Source: Spiro-02 sp964465155 | GTDB lineage: Bacteria; Spirochaetota; Spirochaetia; Sphaerochaetales; Sphaerochaetaceae | DNA: 64,000 bases | Assembly: GCA_964465155.1 (NCBI GenBank) | Contig: CAYXIH010000002.1 | Span: forward strand, 76,982 to 140,981 | Direction of reading: 5' to 3' | Shown here: piece after piece, positions 48,505 through 58,450 of the stretch | How positions within the stretch are numbered: the first letter of the stretch is position 1 | Layout of the letters: every line of letters begins with the position of its first letter | Position numbers and translations under genes: made by a program | The notes under the pieces: model-generated | What the model saw: the letters and a program-made list of their open reading frames with translations, nothing else | Told to the model about the DNA's origin: nothing | The model's database searches: none

Positions 48505-50331
48505 ATGGATTATGACGCGATAGTTATCGGAGGGGGGCATGCCGGCATAGAGGCTGCCCTCGCACTCTCCCGTATGGGGTTCGAGACCATGATGGTCACC
48601 CAGAACCTCGATGCAATCGGGAGGCTTTCCTGCAACCCCGCCATTGGCGGACTCGCCAAGGGCAATATTGTACGTGAGGTCGACGCCTTGGGTGGCGAGA
48701 TGGGCCATCTCATCGACAAGAGCATGATCCAGTTCAGGATCCTCAACCGCAGCCGTGGGCCTGCCGTGCAGGCACCTCGCGCCCAGGCTGACAAGTTCAC
48801 CTATCATCGCCTTGCCAAGGAGACGCTTGAGGCACAGCCACACCTGCATCTCTTCATGGATACCGTTGTCGATATCCTCCTACAGCCAGATGGTAAGACA
48901 ATCTGTGGTGTGGCAACCGAACGGGGACATCAAATTAGCAGCAAGGTGGTCGTGATGACGACCGGTACGTTCATGGATGGCCGCATCTTCATCGGAGAGT
49001 ACGATGCCTCTTCCGGCCGTCTGGGAGAGCCTGCCGCCATTGGCTTGGGCTCTGCATTGCGGCAGAAGGGATTTGCCGTGGGGAGGCTGAAGACCGGCAC
49101 CCCTGCTCGTGTGAGCAAGGAGAGCCTGGACCTGGACATCCTGGAAGTCCAGCCAGGGGATGACCCCATGCTCCCATTCTCCTTCGACCATGAGACGGTG
49201 GACCGCCCCCAGTTGGACTGCTGGATCACATGGACCAATGAGGCGACCCACCAGGTCATCAGGGACAACATACACCGCTCCCCACTGTATGGTGGCAAGA
49301 TCGTGGGCAAGGGCCCACGCTACTGTCCCTCCATCGAGGACAAGGTGGTCCGCTTCCCAGATCGTGACCGCCACCAGATCTTCATTGAGCCAGAAGGGGT
49401 GGGGACCCAGGAGATGTACCTCAACGGACTCTCCTCCTCCTTGCCCGAGGATGTGCAGCTGCAGTTCATACACTCCATCCAGGGGTTGGAGCATGCACAG
49501 GTCCTCCGCCCTGCTTATGCAGTGGAATATGACTATCTCGATCCGTTGCAGCTGTACCCCTCGCTGGAATCCAAGCGTGTGTCCGGGCTGTTCGTGGCCG
49601 GCCAGACAAATGGGACCAGCGGCTATGAGGAGGCAGCCTGCCAAGGCTTGATGGCCGGGATCAACGCAGCGCAGAAGATCAGGGGGGAAGAGCCGTTGGT
49701 CATTCCCCGTACCGATGCATATATCGGCGTGCTGATCGACGACCTGGTCACCAAGGGGACCAAGGAGCCGTACCGGATGTTCACATCCCGCGCTGAGTAC
49801 CGGCTGAACATGCGCCATGACTGTGCCGACATCCGCCTGACGCCCCTGGGACACCAGGTCGGACTCCAGTCGGACGAGCACATGCAGCGCCTGACTGACA
49901 AGCTTGCCCGCATCGATGCGATCAAGGAATTGCTTGCATCCAGGAAGTCTGGCCCCAAGAGTTTCCTGGAGATGCTCAAGCGACCCGACACCACCATCGA
50001 GTTGCTCAAGCAGTCCATACCCGAGCTCTGCAACTTTGACGAACCGGCACTCTACCAGACGGAGCTGGACGTCAAGTACGAGGGATACATCAAGCGCCAG
50101 GAGCGCCAGATGGATCGTTTCGCCTCTCTGGAGGAACTGACGATCCCCCCCGACTTCGACTATGATGCCATCGATGGTATCAGCGCCGAGTCCCGTGAGA
50201 AGTTCAAGACTGTCCGGCCGTTGTCGGTAGGACAGGCAAGCCGCATCAGCGGGGTGCGCAACAACGACGTGGCGATACTCATGGTCCACCTAGGCCATGG
50301 TACGTCCCGCAATGGAGGAACCAATGCCTGA
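48505..50331 (+). CDS. mnmG: tRNA uridine-5-carboxymethylaminomethyl enzyme MnmG (GidA)
   Basis: A 608-residue FAD enzyme, partner of MnmE. AGAAGGAAC precedes the ATG. Gly-Gly-Gly-His-Ala-Gly-Ile-Glu-Ala is the FAD loop; Cys-Asn-Pro-Ala-Ile-Gly-Gly contains the first catalytic Cys and Thr-Gly-Thr-Phe the family signature. Pro-Arg-Tyr-Cys-Pro-Ser-Ile-Glu-Asp-Lys contains the second. The C-terminal helical tRNA and MnmE-binding part is present. Length is typical. It overlaps rsmG by 8 bp. Confidence 0.96.
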   Translation: MDYDAIVIGGGHAGIEAALALSRMGFETMMVTQNLDAIGRLSCNPAIGGLAKGNIVREVDALGGEMGHLIDKSMIQFRILNRSRGPAVQAPRAQADKFTYHRLAKETLEAQPHLHLFMDTVVDILLQPDGKTICGVATERGHQISSKVVVMTTGTFMDGRIFIGEYDASSGRLGEPAAIGLGSALRQKGFAVGRLKTGTPARVSKESLDLDILEVQPGDDPMLPFSFDHETVDRPQLDCWITWTNEATHQVIRDNIHRSPLYGGKIVGKGPRYCPSIEDKVVRFPDRDRHQIFIEPEGVGTQEMYLNGLSSSLPEDVQLQFIHSIQGLEHAQVLRPAYAVEYDYLDPLQLYPSLESKRVSGLFVAGQTNGTSGYEEAACQGLMAGINAAQKIRGEEPLVIPRTDAYIGVLIDDLVTKGTKEPYRMFTSRAEYRLNMRHDCADIRLTPLGHQVGLQSDEHMQRLTDKLARIDAIKELLASRKSGPKSFLEMLKRPDTTIELLKQSIPELCNFDEPALYQTELDVKYEGYIKRQERQMDRFASLEELTIPPDFDYDAIDGISAESREKFKTVRPLSVGQASRISGVRNNDVAILMVHLGHGTSRNGGTNA

Positions 50332-51016
50332 CCAACACCTGAAGAGCGTATGCGAACGTGGCATCCAGCAGATGGGGCTCACGTTTTCCCCCGGGCAGTA
50401 TACCCAGCTCTACGCCTATATCGACGAGCTGCAGCTGTGGAACCCCACCTACCGGCTGGTTGGTGCAACAGGTGAGGAGCTGATCACCAAGCACATCCTT
50501 GACTCCCTCTCCGCCGTCGGTGCGATCACATCGATCATTGATGCCGCGGGGTGGAAGCCTGCCACCATCTGTGACGTGGGCTCGGGGGCCGGTTTGCCAG
50601 GGATTCCCCTTGCGATAGCCCTGCAGGAGTGCCCTGTCACATTGGTGGAGCGGATGGCACGGCGCGTCGGATTCCTGCACAACGCATTGGCCATCACCAA
50701 GCTGGTGGACCGTGTGCAGGTACTCCCCGTAGACTTGGACGACGTGAAGTCGACCTTCGATATTGTAACCTTCCGCGCCTTCCATCCTTTGGAAGATGTG
50801 ATCAAGTCCTTGGGGAAGATCGTTGCACCAGGGGGTGCAATATGTGCCTACAAGGCACGGACCGAGCAGGTGCAGGCCGAGCTTGATGCTGTCGCCCGCT
50901 TGTGCGAATCCGGGGTGGGGGGAAGTCCCAATGGATGGAACAGCGAACTCGTGCCACTACAAGTCCCGGGACTTGATGCACCGAGGGTGCTCTGTGTTTT
51001 GACCAAGTGCCCATGA
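50324..51016 (+). CDS. rsmG: 16S rRNA (G527-N7) methyltransferase RsmG (GidB)
   Basis: A 230-residue SAM-dependent enzyme. The ATG at 50324, inside the end of mnmG, has GGAGG at a good distance; an ATG at 50312 is in frame but lacks a site. Asp-Val-Gly-Ser-Gly-Ala-Gly-Leu-Pro-Gly-Ile-Pro-Leu-Ala is the SAM loop, and Arg-Ala-Phe-His-Pro-Leu matches the family's Arg-Ala motif. The mnmE-mnmG-rsmG order is common in bacteria and fits a single operon. Confidence 0.93.
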   Translation: MPDQHLKSVCERGIQQMGLTFSPGQYTQLYAYIDELQLWNPTYRLVGATGEELITKHILDSLSAVGAITSIIDAAGWKPATICDVGSGAGLPGIPLAIALQECPVTLVERMARRVGFLHNALAITKLVDRVQVLPVDLDDVKSTFDIVTFRAFHPLEDVIKSLGKIVAPGGAICAYKARTEQVQAELDAVARLCESGVGGSPNGWNSELVPLQVPGLDAPRVLCVLTKCP

Positions 51017-51053
51017 TGCGGTACGATGATACCCGAAGGAAGGAGAAACTGCT

Positions 51054-53855
51054 GTGAAGAAAGGGACGGTTCCCATCATCATCTCAATCGTATTTCTGAC
51101 GCTGGGACTTGCCCTGACCGCCACCATCATCCTTGCCACCCAACCGATGTCCCCCTCTATTGGGACGGTCGTTGGGCATGTGCACTCCTTTGTGCAGGGT
51201 TTTTTCGGATTTGACGCCTCGGGCAATGCCCTTGGCCTGATACCCGCAGCGGGCTTGCTGATCCTATTGGGAATCCTCTGCCTTGTCTGTAGGAAGCACC
51301 CCGCCTATTGGTGGTCACCCTTCCTGTCCATCATCATCTGCTATACCATCTACCTCTTCTCCTTGATCGCCCAGGGAGTCACCAGCGGCAACTTCCTGCT
51401 GCAGATGCTCGTCAAGCATGGCACGGGCAGGTTCGGTGCCCCTGCGATCCTCATTGCAGCTATCTGCCTGGAGACACTCCTGGCAATCCTGCTGATCCTC
51501 ATCTCCAATCCCCTCGATGCACGGCACAAGCGCAAGCTCTTGGAGCAGAAAGCCCAGAACAAGCGTGTGCCCACCAAGGCAAAGCAACAGCCGGAGCAAG
51601 AGAAGCCAGAGGAAGAGACGATGGTCACATTCTCCCCAGACGAACCTACTGGCCTGACCCATCCGGTCAAGCCAGTGGCTGAAGATGTCCCGTTGGTGTT
51701 CCCCACGATAGAGGAGGGGCCCAAGCTCAAGGTGCTTGCCAAGACGAAGCAACCGGCAGCGGAGCCTGTTGCACAGGCAAGTCCCGCTGCCCCCGATTAT
51801 GGGGAGGTGTTCAAGCACAGCGCCGAAGAGCGTATCGATGATCCAAACGTGGCATCTGCCAAGCTCTTCACCTCCGGCCAGCTTGTGGCGGCCGTCCAGA
51901 AGCGTAGTTCCCAACAAGCCCCACCCAAGCCACGGGGCAAGGGACTGCCCGACATGTTGGCACAGGCCCAAGCCCATGCAAAGGAGGAACAACAGCCTCC
52001 AAAGCAGGAACCTGAGCAGCAAAAACATAAGTTGTTTGGTTTCATGACATCAAAGAAGAGCGAACCCGCCAGTGTCGAACCCGTCTCGGAAGAACCTCTG
52101 TTTGAGGAGGCGGACATTGAGGAAGAAGAAGTTCCTGCAACTCCCGTCGAGCACCTGTCTCCAAAAATCCAGGAGCTCAAGCAGCAGCTGGCGGAGCAGC
52201 AGGCAACTGTGAAGCCCGAGCCGGTTGTCCCACAAGAGAAACCTGCACCGGTTGCGGTGCCCGCTTCATACCCGACCCACAGCACCGCACGCCCCGTCAA
52301 TGGGGGAGTGGACGTGGATGCCCCGGTAGCGCCTCCAGCCCAAGAGCCACTGAACCCCGAGGACGACATCAATGTCCTCTCTGGCGTTGGCGGGCTGAGT
52401 TCCTCCAATGAGGGCAAGTCGGCGTTGCTCAACCGCAAGCGGATGATATACCAGTATCCACCAATGGAATTGCTGCAGACCTATCCCGACCACTCCTCCG
52501 ACATTGATGCCGAGACGGTGCATGCCGGTGAACTGCTCATCGATACGCTGGAGCAGTTCAAGATCCAGGCGACGCTGATGAACATCATCAAGGGACCGAC
52601 GGTCACGATGTTCGAGATTAGCCCGGCGGCAGGGATCAAGGTGGCAAGGATCGTCAGCCTTGCCGACAATATTGCATTGACCCTCGCAGCACGGCGGGTG
52701 CGTATCGTTGCCCCGATCCCAGGAAAACAGGCCGTTGGCATCGAGGTGCCGAACAAGGTGCGCCAGACGATCGGGTTCAAGGAAATGCTTCCGGCAATGG
52801 ACCAGAAGGAGTGCAACATCCCCATGGTCCTCGGACGGACGATCACCGGGGACCCGGTGGTCATCGACCTTGCCTCGATGCCCCACCTGCTGATAGCTGG
52901 CTCTACAGGAAGCGGCAAGTCTGTGTGCGTGAACTCCCTGATCTGCTCGATCCTCTACCGCAAGTCCCCCAAGGAAGTGCGCCTGATCATGGTCGACCCC
53001 AAGATCGTCGAGCTGAAGATCTACAACGGGATCCCACACCTGCTGACACCCGTCATCACCGATGCAAAGAAGACGATCAAGGTGCTTGAGTTCTGTATCT
53101 TCGAGATGGAACGCAGGTACAAGCTGCTGCAGGGCCTGAACGTGAGGAGCATCAGCGCATACAACAAGAGGATCGTGGAATCGCGCCTGGCGCGGGAGAA
53201 GCTCCCCTATATCGCCGTGATCATCGATGAGTTCGCCGACTTGATGGCTACCGTTGGCAAGGAGCTGGAGTTCCATCTGGCACGCCTTGCTGCAATGTCC
53301 CGCGCCGTTGGAATCCACTTGGTGCTTGCCACCCAGCGTCCTTCCGTCAACGTCATCACAGGCCTGATCAAGAGCAACATTCCCTCCCGTATTGCGTTTG
53401 CAGTGACCAGCGTCACCGACAGCCGCATCATCATCGACGAGATGGGTGCGGAGAAGCTGCTGGGCAAAGGCGACATGCTCTACAATGGGCCGACCGATCC
53501 CGTGCCCTCCCGCCTGCAGGGGGCCTTCCTCTCCGACGACGAGGTGGAGAAGATCGTGCAGTTCGCCTGTACCCAGGGAGTTCCAGACTACATTGACGAA
53601 GTCTTCTTTGAAGACGACGAGCCCTCCGGCTCATCCGATGACGAGGATGAGTGCGGGGACTGCGACGCAGACTTGTTCGATCAGGCCCTGAAGATCGTGG
53701 TCGAGCGCAAGGGTGCATCGGCTTCCTACCTGCAGCGGCGGCTGAAGATTGGCTACAACCGCGCCGCCAGGCTGGTGGAGCAGATGGAGGAGATGGGGTA
53801 TGTGGGTGGTCCCAACGGCAGCAAGCCGAGGGAACTGCTGAGATATCCCGACTGA
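51054..53855 (+). CDS. ftsK: DNA translocase FtsK/SpoIIIE
   Basis: A 933-residue DNA pump for chromosome segregation at division. GTG 51054 follows AAGGAG. Four membrane helices lie in residues about 5-150. A disordered Pro/Glu/Lys-rich linker (about 165-430) follows. The motor has Walker A Gly-Ser-Thr-Gly-Ser-Gly-Lys-Ser at 616-623 and Walker B Val-Ile-Ile-Asp-Glu-Phe-Ala-Asp. An acidic linker separates the C-terminal gamma winged helix (Arg-Ala-Ala-Arg-Leu-Val-Glu-Gln-Met-Glu), which reads KOPS-type sequences. All parts are present. Confidence 0.94.
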   Translation: MKKGTVPIIISIVFLTLGLALTATIILATQPMSPSIGTVVGHVHSFVQGFFGFDASGNALGLIPAAGLLILLGILCLVCRKHPAYWWSPFLSIIICYTIYLFSLIAQGVTSGNFLLQMLVKHGTGRFGAPAILIAAICLETLLAILLILISNPLDARHKRKLLEQKAQNKRVPTKAKQQPEQEKPEEETMVTFSPDEPTGLTHPVKPVAEDVPLVFPTIEEGPKLKVLAKTKQPAAEPVAQASPAAPDYGEVFKHSAEERIDDPNVASAKLFTSGQLVAAVQKRSSQQAPPKPRGKGLPDMLAQAQAHAKEEQQPPKQEPEQQKHKLFGFMTSKKSEPASVEPVSEEPLFEEADIEEEEVPATPVEHLSPKIQELKQQLAEQQATVKPEPVVPQEKPAPVAVPASYPTHSTARPVNGGVDVDAPVAPPAQEPLNPEDDINVLSGVGGLSSSNEGKSALLNRKRMIYQYPPMELLQTYPDHSSDIDAETVHAGELLIDTLEQFKIQATLMNIIKGPTVTMFEISPAAGIKVARIVSLADNIALTLAARRVRIVAPIPGKQAVGIEVPNKVRQTIGFKEMLPAMDQKECNIPMVLGRTITGDPVVIDLASMPHLLIAGSTGSGKSVCVNSLICSILYRKSPKEVRLIMVDPKIVELKIYNGIPHLLTPVITDAKKTIKVLEFCIFEMERRYKLLQGLNVRSISAYNKRIVESRLAREKLPYIAVIIDEFADLMATVGKELEFHLARLAAMSRAVGIHLVLATQRPSVNVITGLIKSNIPSRIAFAVTSVTDSRIIIDEMGAEKLLGKGDMLYNGPTDPVPSRLQGAFLSDDEVEKIVQFACTQGVPDYIDEVFFEDDEPSGSSDDEDECGDCDADLFDQALKIVVERKGASASYLQRRLKIGYNRAARLVEQMEEMGYVGGPNGSKPRELLRYPD

Positions 53856-53911
53856 CACTTGCCCAGGGCGCCGTTCGGCAGTACTGTTTGCTTCGAATCA
53901 GGAGGTGCATC

Positions 53912-54727
53912 ATGAGCGTTGGTACGCATGCAATCTGCAATGGAAAAGTTGTTCCCGCCGCACAGGCGGTTCTCCCTGTCACGAGCCGTGAGGTCCAGTA
54001 TGGGTTCAGCGTCTACGAGTCGCTGAGCATCATTGGTGGCCGTCCGATCCATCTGGAAGACCATATCCGGCGCCTGGACAACTCCTGCAAGGGTATCCAG
54101 CTGCCCAATGATATCCAAGACGAGGTGTATGCCACCTGGCTGCAGAAGCTCATCGATGCAGACAAGATTGTCAATGCAACGGTGAGGATCCTCCTGGTGG
54201 GGACCGTTCCCACCCTCTGCTTCATCACGGCTGTTCCCCAGCTGACATATCCTGAGGTGTACTATACCGATGGGATTGGCACCATCACCTACAACGGAGA
54301 GCGGTTCATGCCCGAGTGCAAGACCAGCAACCTGTTGCTCAACTACCTTGCGCTGCGCGCAGCGAATGAGTGCGATTGCTTCGAGTCATTGCTGGTGGAC
54401 CACTTTGGCAGGGTGCTGGAGGGGACGCGCAGCAACTTCTTTGCGTTCCGTGGCAACAAGCTCTACACCGCTTCCGACAAGCTGGTGCTCCAGGGGATTA
54501 CCCGGGACCGGATCATCAAGGCTGCTGCCCTGATGGGCATCGAGGTGGTCTACGAGCCCCCTACGCAGGACGACCTGCTGGATGGCAAGTATGAGGAGGC
54601 GTTCATCAGCTCCACGAGCATGCGTGCCATGCCAGTGGCAAGAATTGACTCGAGGATTTTCCTCGGTCCCTATGACCGGACAAATGCAATCAGGCGCCAA
54701 CTGCTGCTCTGGGAGGAAGAAGACTGA
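53912..54727 (+). CDS. PLP-dependent class IV aminotransferase
   Basis: A 271-residue fold-type IV PLP protein. ATG 53912 follows GGAGG. The PLP lysine is in Cys-Lys-Thr-Ser-Asn-Leu-Leu, and Leu-Glu-Gly-Thr-Arg-Ser-Asn-Phe-Phe and Gly-Ile-Thr-Arg-Asp are the usual phosphate-binding segments. The N-terminus has the Gln-Tyr-Gly-x-Ser-Val-Tyr-Glu-Ser motif. It could be a branched-chain or D-amino acid aminotransferase or an aminodeoxychorismate lyase; the sequence does not settle this and the neighbours give no pathway hint. Confidence 0.82.
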   Translation: MSVGTHAICNGKVVPAAQAVLPVTSREVQYGFSVYESLSIIGGRPIHLEDHIRRLDNSCKGIQLPNDIQDEVYATWLQKLIDADKIVNATVRILLVGTVPTLCFITAVPQLTYPEVYYTDGIGTITYNGERFMPECKTSNLLLNYLALRAANECDCFESLLVDHFGRVLEGTRSNFFAFRGNKLYTASDKLVLQGITRDRIIKAAALMGIEVVYEPPTQDDLLDGKYEEAFISSTSMRAMPVARIDSRIFLGPYDRTNAIRRQLLLWEEED

Positions 54728-54891
54728 CTTCATCTGGGTTGAACATGTTGCAATTGCATGCCAAAGGTGGACATTAGCTTTCTTTTCACCTATTATTTGA
54801 GAAGAGAGAGAATATGTCACCAATACCGTCGTGCAAGGACGCCTGACGATGGTTTGTACAAAAATCCAATTGCAAAGGCGATATCCAATAT

Positions 54892-56643
54892 ATGAAATTT
54901 ACAGAATTGCCCCTTCACCAAGATGTGCTGAAGGGAATTGAGTACGCGGGCTTTACCGAAAGCATGCCCGTGCAGGAACGGGTCCTCCCCATAGTGCTGC
55001 AAGGCAAGGACGTCATGGTCCAGTCAAAGACAGGAAGCGGCAAGACTGCCGTCTTCGTGCTCGCCATCCTTGAGAAGTACGCCCGTGCCCTTGAGGCCGC
55101 TGGAGGGGAAAAGAAGAGTCTCCCCACCGCGTTGATCGTATGCCCCACACGTGAGCTTGCCGTCCAGATCGAGGAGGATGCAGTCATCCTTGCCAAGGGA
55201 CTTCCCGATTTCCGCATCGGATGCTTCTATGGCGGCGTCGGGTATGCCCAGCAGGACAAGATGCTTGAAGTCGGTTGTGACTTGTATGTCGGAACCCCAG
55301 GCCGTCTGCTGGACTACCACAAGATGCACAAGATCGACTACCGTCTGTTCGATACCTTCGTCATCGACGAGGCTGACCGCCTGTTTGACATGGGATTCTA
55401 CCCCGACGTGCAGAAGATGTTCAGCTATCTGCGTCCCAGCAGCGAGCGCCAGACAATGTTGTTCAGCGCAACGTTGGGCACCAAGGTGCGCAACCTTGCA
55501 TGGCAGTACATGAACGAGCCCGTCGAGATTGAGGTCCAGCCTGAGGAGATCACCGTCAAGAAGATCGACCAGGAGCTGTACCACATCACCAAGGATGAGA
55601 AGTTCCACCTGTTCCTCCAGCTGCTCAAGCGGGAGAACCCCGAGAATGCCCTGATCTTCACCAACACCAAGGCAAAGGCTGTGGAGTTGGCAAAGCGTCT
55701 GACCCTCAACGGCTACAAGACCGAGTACCTGATGGGAGACTTGCCCCAGAGCAAGCGCCTGCAGACCATTGACCGGATGAAGGAGGGGAAGCTGAAGTTC
55801 CTCGTCGCCACCGATGTTGCCGCACGTGGCCTGCAGATCGACGGCTTGCAGCTGGTCTTCAACTATGATATTCCCGAGGACTTCGAGAGCTATGTCCACC
55901 GAATCGGCAGGACAGCCCGTGCCGGACATACCGGCAAAGCGATTACCCTTGCCGACGAAGAGTACATCTATGGCCTTGAACCGATTGAAAACTACATCCA
56001 GATGAAGATTCCCGTGGTATGGCCCGCTCCCGATGAACTTCCGGAGGTCGAGGACAAGAGCGCAGGAATGCGTTTCCGCGACTTGGTCAGCCAGGATGAG
56101 TATGCAAGCCATGGTGGTGACCGCTATGGCAACAACAACCGTGGCGGCAGACGTCCGTCCACCGGTGGTGGCCAGCGTCAGCGTGGCGGACGCCCCAGCG
56201 GTGGCACTAGAGATGGTTCCCAGCAGCGCAGCGGGGCTCCCCGTACCTCCGACCGTCCTGCCAGACCCGATTCCGAACGCCGTCCCGATTCCCGCAGGTC
56301 TTCCGCACCCGTGCGCGATGGTCAGCCTCGCCGCGATGGTGGTGCACCACGCAAGGGTCCGCAGTCGCAGCAACAGCGCAGGCCGCAGGGTTCCAAGAAC
56401 TACTCGCAGATACAGTCGATGGATCTCGAGCAGCGCATGGCCTACTACAAGCAGCAATATGGTTCTGAGCTGGAGCAGACTCCTGCAAAGGCTCCCAAGA
56501 AGCAGGGCGCCCCAGTTGCAAAGAAAAGCCCGGCACAGCCCAAGCAGGCTCAGCCGGCACAACCACAGCAGGCTGCACCCGTTGCAAAGAAGCCAGGATT
56601 CTTTGCCCGGTTGTTTGGAAAAGGAAACAAGAAAACCAAATAG
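54892..56643 (+). CDS. DEAD-box RNA helicase with long basic disordered tail
   Basis: A 583-residue helicase. The core has Ser-Lys-Thr-Gly-Ser-Gly-Lys-Thr (motif I), Pro-Thr-Arg-Glu-Leu, Asp-Glu-Ala-Asp (motif II), Ser-Ala-Thr, and His-Arg-Ile-Gly-Arg-Thr-Ala-Arg (motif VI). From about residue 400 the tail is low-complexity Arg/Gly, Pro and Gln-rich with Arg-Gly-Gly boxes, then Ala/Pro/Lys-rich, ending in Lys-Lys-Thr-Lys. This tail would bind RNA nonspecifically. ATG 54892 follows AAAGGCG; the 164-base leader is A+T-rich and holds no gene. rhlE/deaD-type; exact name not assigned. Confidence 0.9.
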   Translation: MKFTELPLHQDVLKGIEYAGFTESMPVQERVLPIVLQGKDVMVQSKTGSGKTAVFVLAILEKYARALEAAGGEKKSLPTALIVCPTRELAVQIEEDAVILAKGLPDFRIGCFYGGVGYAQQDKMLEVGCDLYVGTPGRLLDYHKMHKIDYRLFDTFVIDEADRLFDMGFYPDVQKMFSYLRPSSERQTMLFSATLGTKVRNLAWQYMNEPVEIEVQPEEITVKKIDQELYHITKDEKFHLFLQLLKRENPENALIFTNTKAKAVELAKRLTLNGYKTEYLMGDLPQSKRLQTIDRMKEGKLKFLVATDVAARGLQIDGLQLVFNYDIPEDFESYVHRIGRTARAGHTGKAITLADEEYIYGLEPIENYIQMKIPVVWPAPDELPEVEDKSAGMRFRDLVSQDEYASHGGDRYGNNNRGGRRPSTGGGQRQRGGRPSGGTRDGSQQRSGAPRTSDRPARPDSERRPDSRRSSAPVRDGQPRRDGGAPRKGPQSQQQRRPQGSKNYSQIQSMDLEQRMAYYKQQYGSELEQTPAKAPKKQGAPVAKKSPAQPKQAQPAQPQQAAPVAKKPGFFARLFGKGNKKTK

Positions 56644-56654
56644 GAATCTGTGTG

Positions 56655-58373
56655 ATGCTACGACGTTTTATTTCGTATTATCGTCCCTACAAGGGGCTGT
56701 TCTTCATGGACATGGGAGCCGCGGTGATATCCGCGGTTCTGTCCATTTTCTTCCCCATGCTGACACGCGAGTTGCTCAAGACCTATATCCCCGACGGGAA
56801 CTGGCATGCGATGTTCGTAGTCTTCTGCCTGATGCTTGCCATCTACTTGGTGCAGATGGGGTCGAACTACATCCGTATCCGCTGGGGCCATATCCTGGGG
56901 GTGAAGATGGAGAACGACATGCGCTCGCAGTTGTTCGACCATCTGCAGAGCCTCTCGTTCGGGTATTTCGACAAGGTCAAGACCGGCCATATGATGAGCC
57001 GCATCACCAATGACCTGTTCCAGATCACAGAGCTGGCGCACCACGGGCCCGAGGACCTGCTGATCAGCGTGCTGACGATCGTGGGCGCATATGTCGTGAT
57101 GTTCTGCTATTCAGTCCCACTGGCGCTTGTCTCGATGATCCCGCTGCCGTTCATGCTGTTCTATGGAATCCACTACGGCAAGCGGATGAAGGCGAAGTTC
57201 CGTGACGTGCGCAAGACTGTCGCCGATGTGAACAGTACGGTGGAGAACTCGCTGCAGGGGATTCGTGAGGTCAAGTCATTTACGCAGGAACGCTACCAAA
57301 GTGGGAAGTTCGCCCAAGTCAATGATGTCCTGAAAAACAGTAAGTCCGAGCAATATAAGATCATGGCATCGTATCATGCCATCGTAGGATTCTTCCGTGA
57401 CTTCTATTACTTCACCACCGTCGTGGGTGGTGCAATCCTCATCTACTACAAGATTGTGCCCGTCTATGACTTGGTGACGTTCATCTTGTTCGTGGGCATC
57501 GTCCTTCCTCCGCTGGATAGGCTGATCCAATTTACCGAGCAGCTGCAGATGGGCATTGCGTCGTTCGAGCGGTTCGTGGAGATCATGGATATCCAGCCAA
57601 CGATCACCGATGTCCCCAATGCAGTTCCCCTTGCGGTAACCGAAGGGACGATCCGGTATGACCATGTCCGCTTCTCCTATGACGACGAGGGTGGTGAAGT
57701 CCTTGCCGACCTCTCCATGGTCATCCCCGGTGGGAAGACCGTTGCGATCGTAGGTGAGTCTGGGGCTGGAAAGAGTACGATCGTATCGTTGCTTCCACGG
57801 TTCTATGAGATAGAAGGGGGAACGATCACGATTGATGGGCAGAACATCGAGGATGTTACCCAAGCGTCGCTGCGCAAACAGATCGGAACGGTCCAGCAGA
57901 ACGTATTCCTCTTTGACGCGAGCATCCGGGAGAATCTCCGCTATGGCCGCTCGGATGCCACCGACGAGCAGTTGTGGCTCGCCTTGGATGCCGCAAACCT
58001 GGGACAGTTCGTCCGTGACCTGCCCCAAGGGCTCGATACCCAAGTCGGCGAACGGGGGACCCGCCTGTCGGGTGGACAGAAGCAGCGGCTCTCCATTGCC
58101 AGGGTATTTTTGAAAGATCCCTCGATCTTGGTCTTTGACGAGGCTACCTCGTCGTTGGATACCGAGAGCGAGACATTGATACAGCAGGCGTTTGCACGCC
58201 TGTCGTCAGGCCGTACGGCGATAGTCATCGCCCACCGCCTGACGACGGTCAGGGATGCCGATATCATCTATGTCATTGACCATGGGCGTGTAGCACAGAG
58301 CGGTACCCATTCCGAGCTCCTTGCCCAGGGAGGCATCTACGCCAGGTTGTACCACAACCAGGACTTCTCCTAG
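56655..58373 (+). CDS. MsbA-like ABC exporter (membrane-ATPase fusion)
   Basis: A 572-residue half-transporter with six membrane helices (about 10-310) and a C-terminal ATPase: Walker A Gly-Glu-Ser-Gly-Ala-Gly-Lys-Ser-Thr, signature Leu-Ser-Gly-Gly-Gln, Walker B Ile-Leu-Val-Phe-Asp-Glu-Ala-Thr-Ser. It would work as a homodimer for lipid or drug export. AGGA precedes both a GTG (56652) and the ATG (56655). The helicase gene ends only 11 bp upstream. Confidence 0.9.
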   Translation: MLRRFISYYRPYKGLFFMDMGAAVISAVLSIFFPMLTRELLKTYIPDGNWHAMFVVFCLMLAIYLVQMGSNYIRIRWGHILGVKMENDMRSQLFDHLQSLSFGYFDKVKTGHMMSRITNDLFQITELAHHGPEDLLISVLTIVGAYVVMFCYSVPLALVSMIPLPFMLFYGIHYGKRMKAKFRDVRKTVADVNSTVENSLQGIREVKSFTQERYQSGKFAQVNDVLKNSKSEQYKIMASYHAIVGFFRDFYYFTTVVGGAILIYYKIVPVYDLVTFILFVGIVLPPLDRLIQFTEQLQMGIASFERFVEIMDIQPTITDVPNAVPLAVTEGTIRYDHVRFSYDDEGGEVLADLSMVIPGGKTVAIVGESGAGKSTIVSLLPRFYEIEGGTITIDGQNIEDVTQASLRKQIGTVQQNVFLFDASIRENLRYGRSDATDEQLWLALDAANLGQFVRDLPQGLDTQVGERGTRLSGGQKQRLSIARVFLKDPSILVFDEATSSLDTESETLIQQAFARLSSGRTAIVIAHRLTTVRDADIIYVIDHGRVAQSGTHSELLAQGGIYARLYHNQDFS

Positions 58374-58387
58374 GTTGGCTGTGGTTC

Positions 58388-58416
58388 TTGACAGTCTGGG
58401 GTGGGTGTGTTAGAGA
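58388..58416 (+). promoter_or_regulatory. Promoter before plsC
   Basis: TTGACA (58388-58393) and TAGAGA (58411-58416) are separated by exactly 17 bp, 34 bp before the plsC start. It would drive plsC and the ECF transporter genes. Confidence 0.55.
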
Positions 58417-58450
58417 AACAGCGTGGGACGATATGTTCCCGGAGGTTGCC

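Noticed and set aside
47131..48849. 572-codon open frame on the minus strand opposite mnmE
   Set aside because: Antisense to mnmE and the start of mnmG, both certain.
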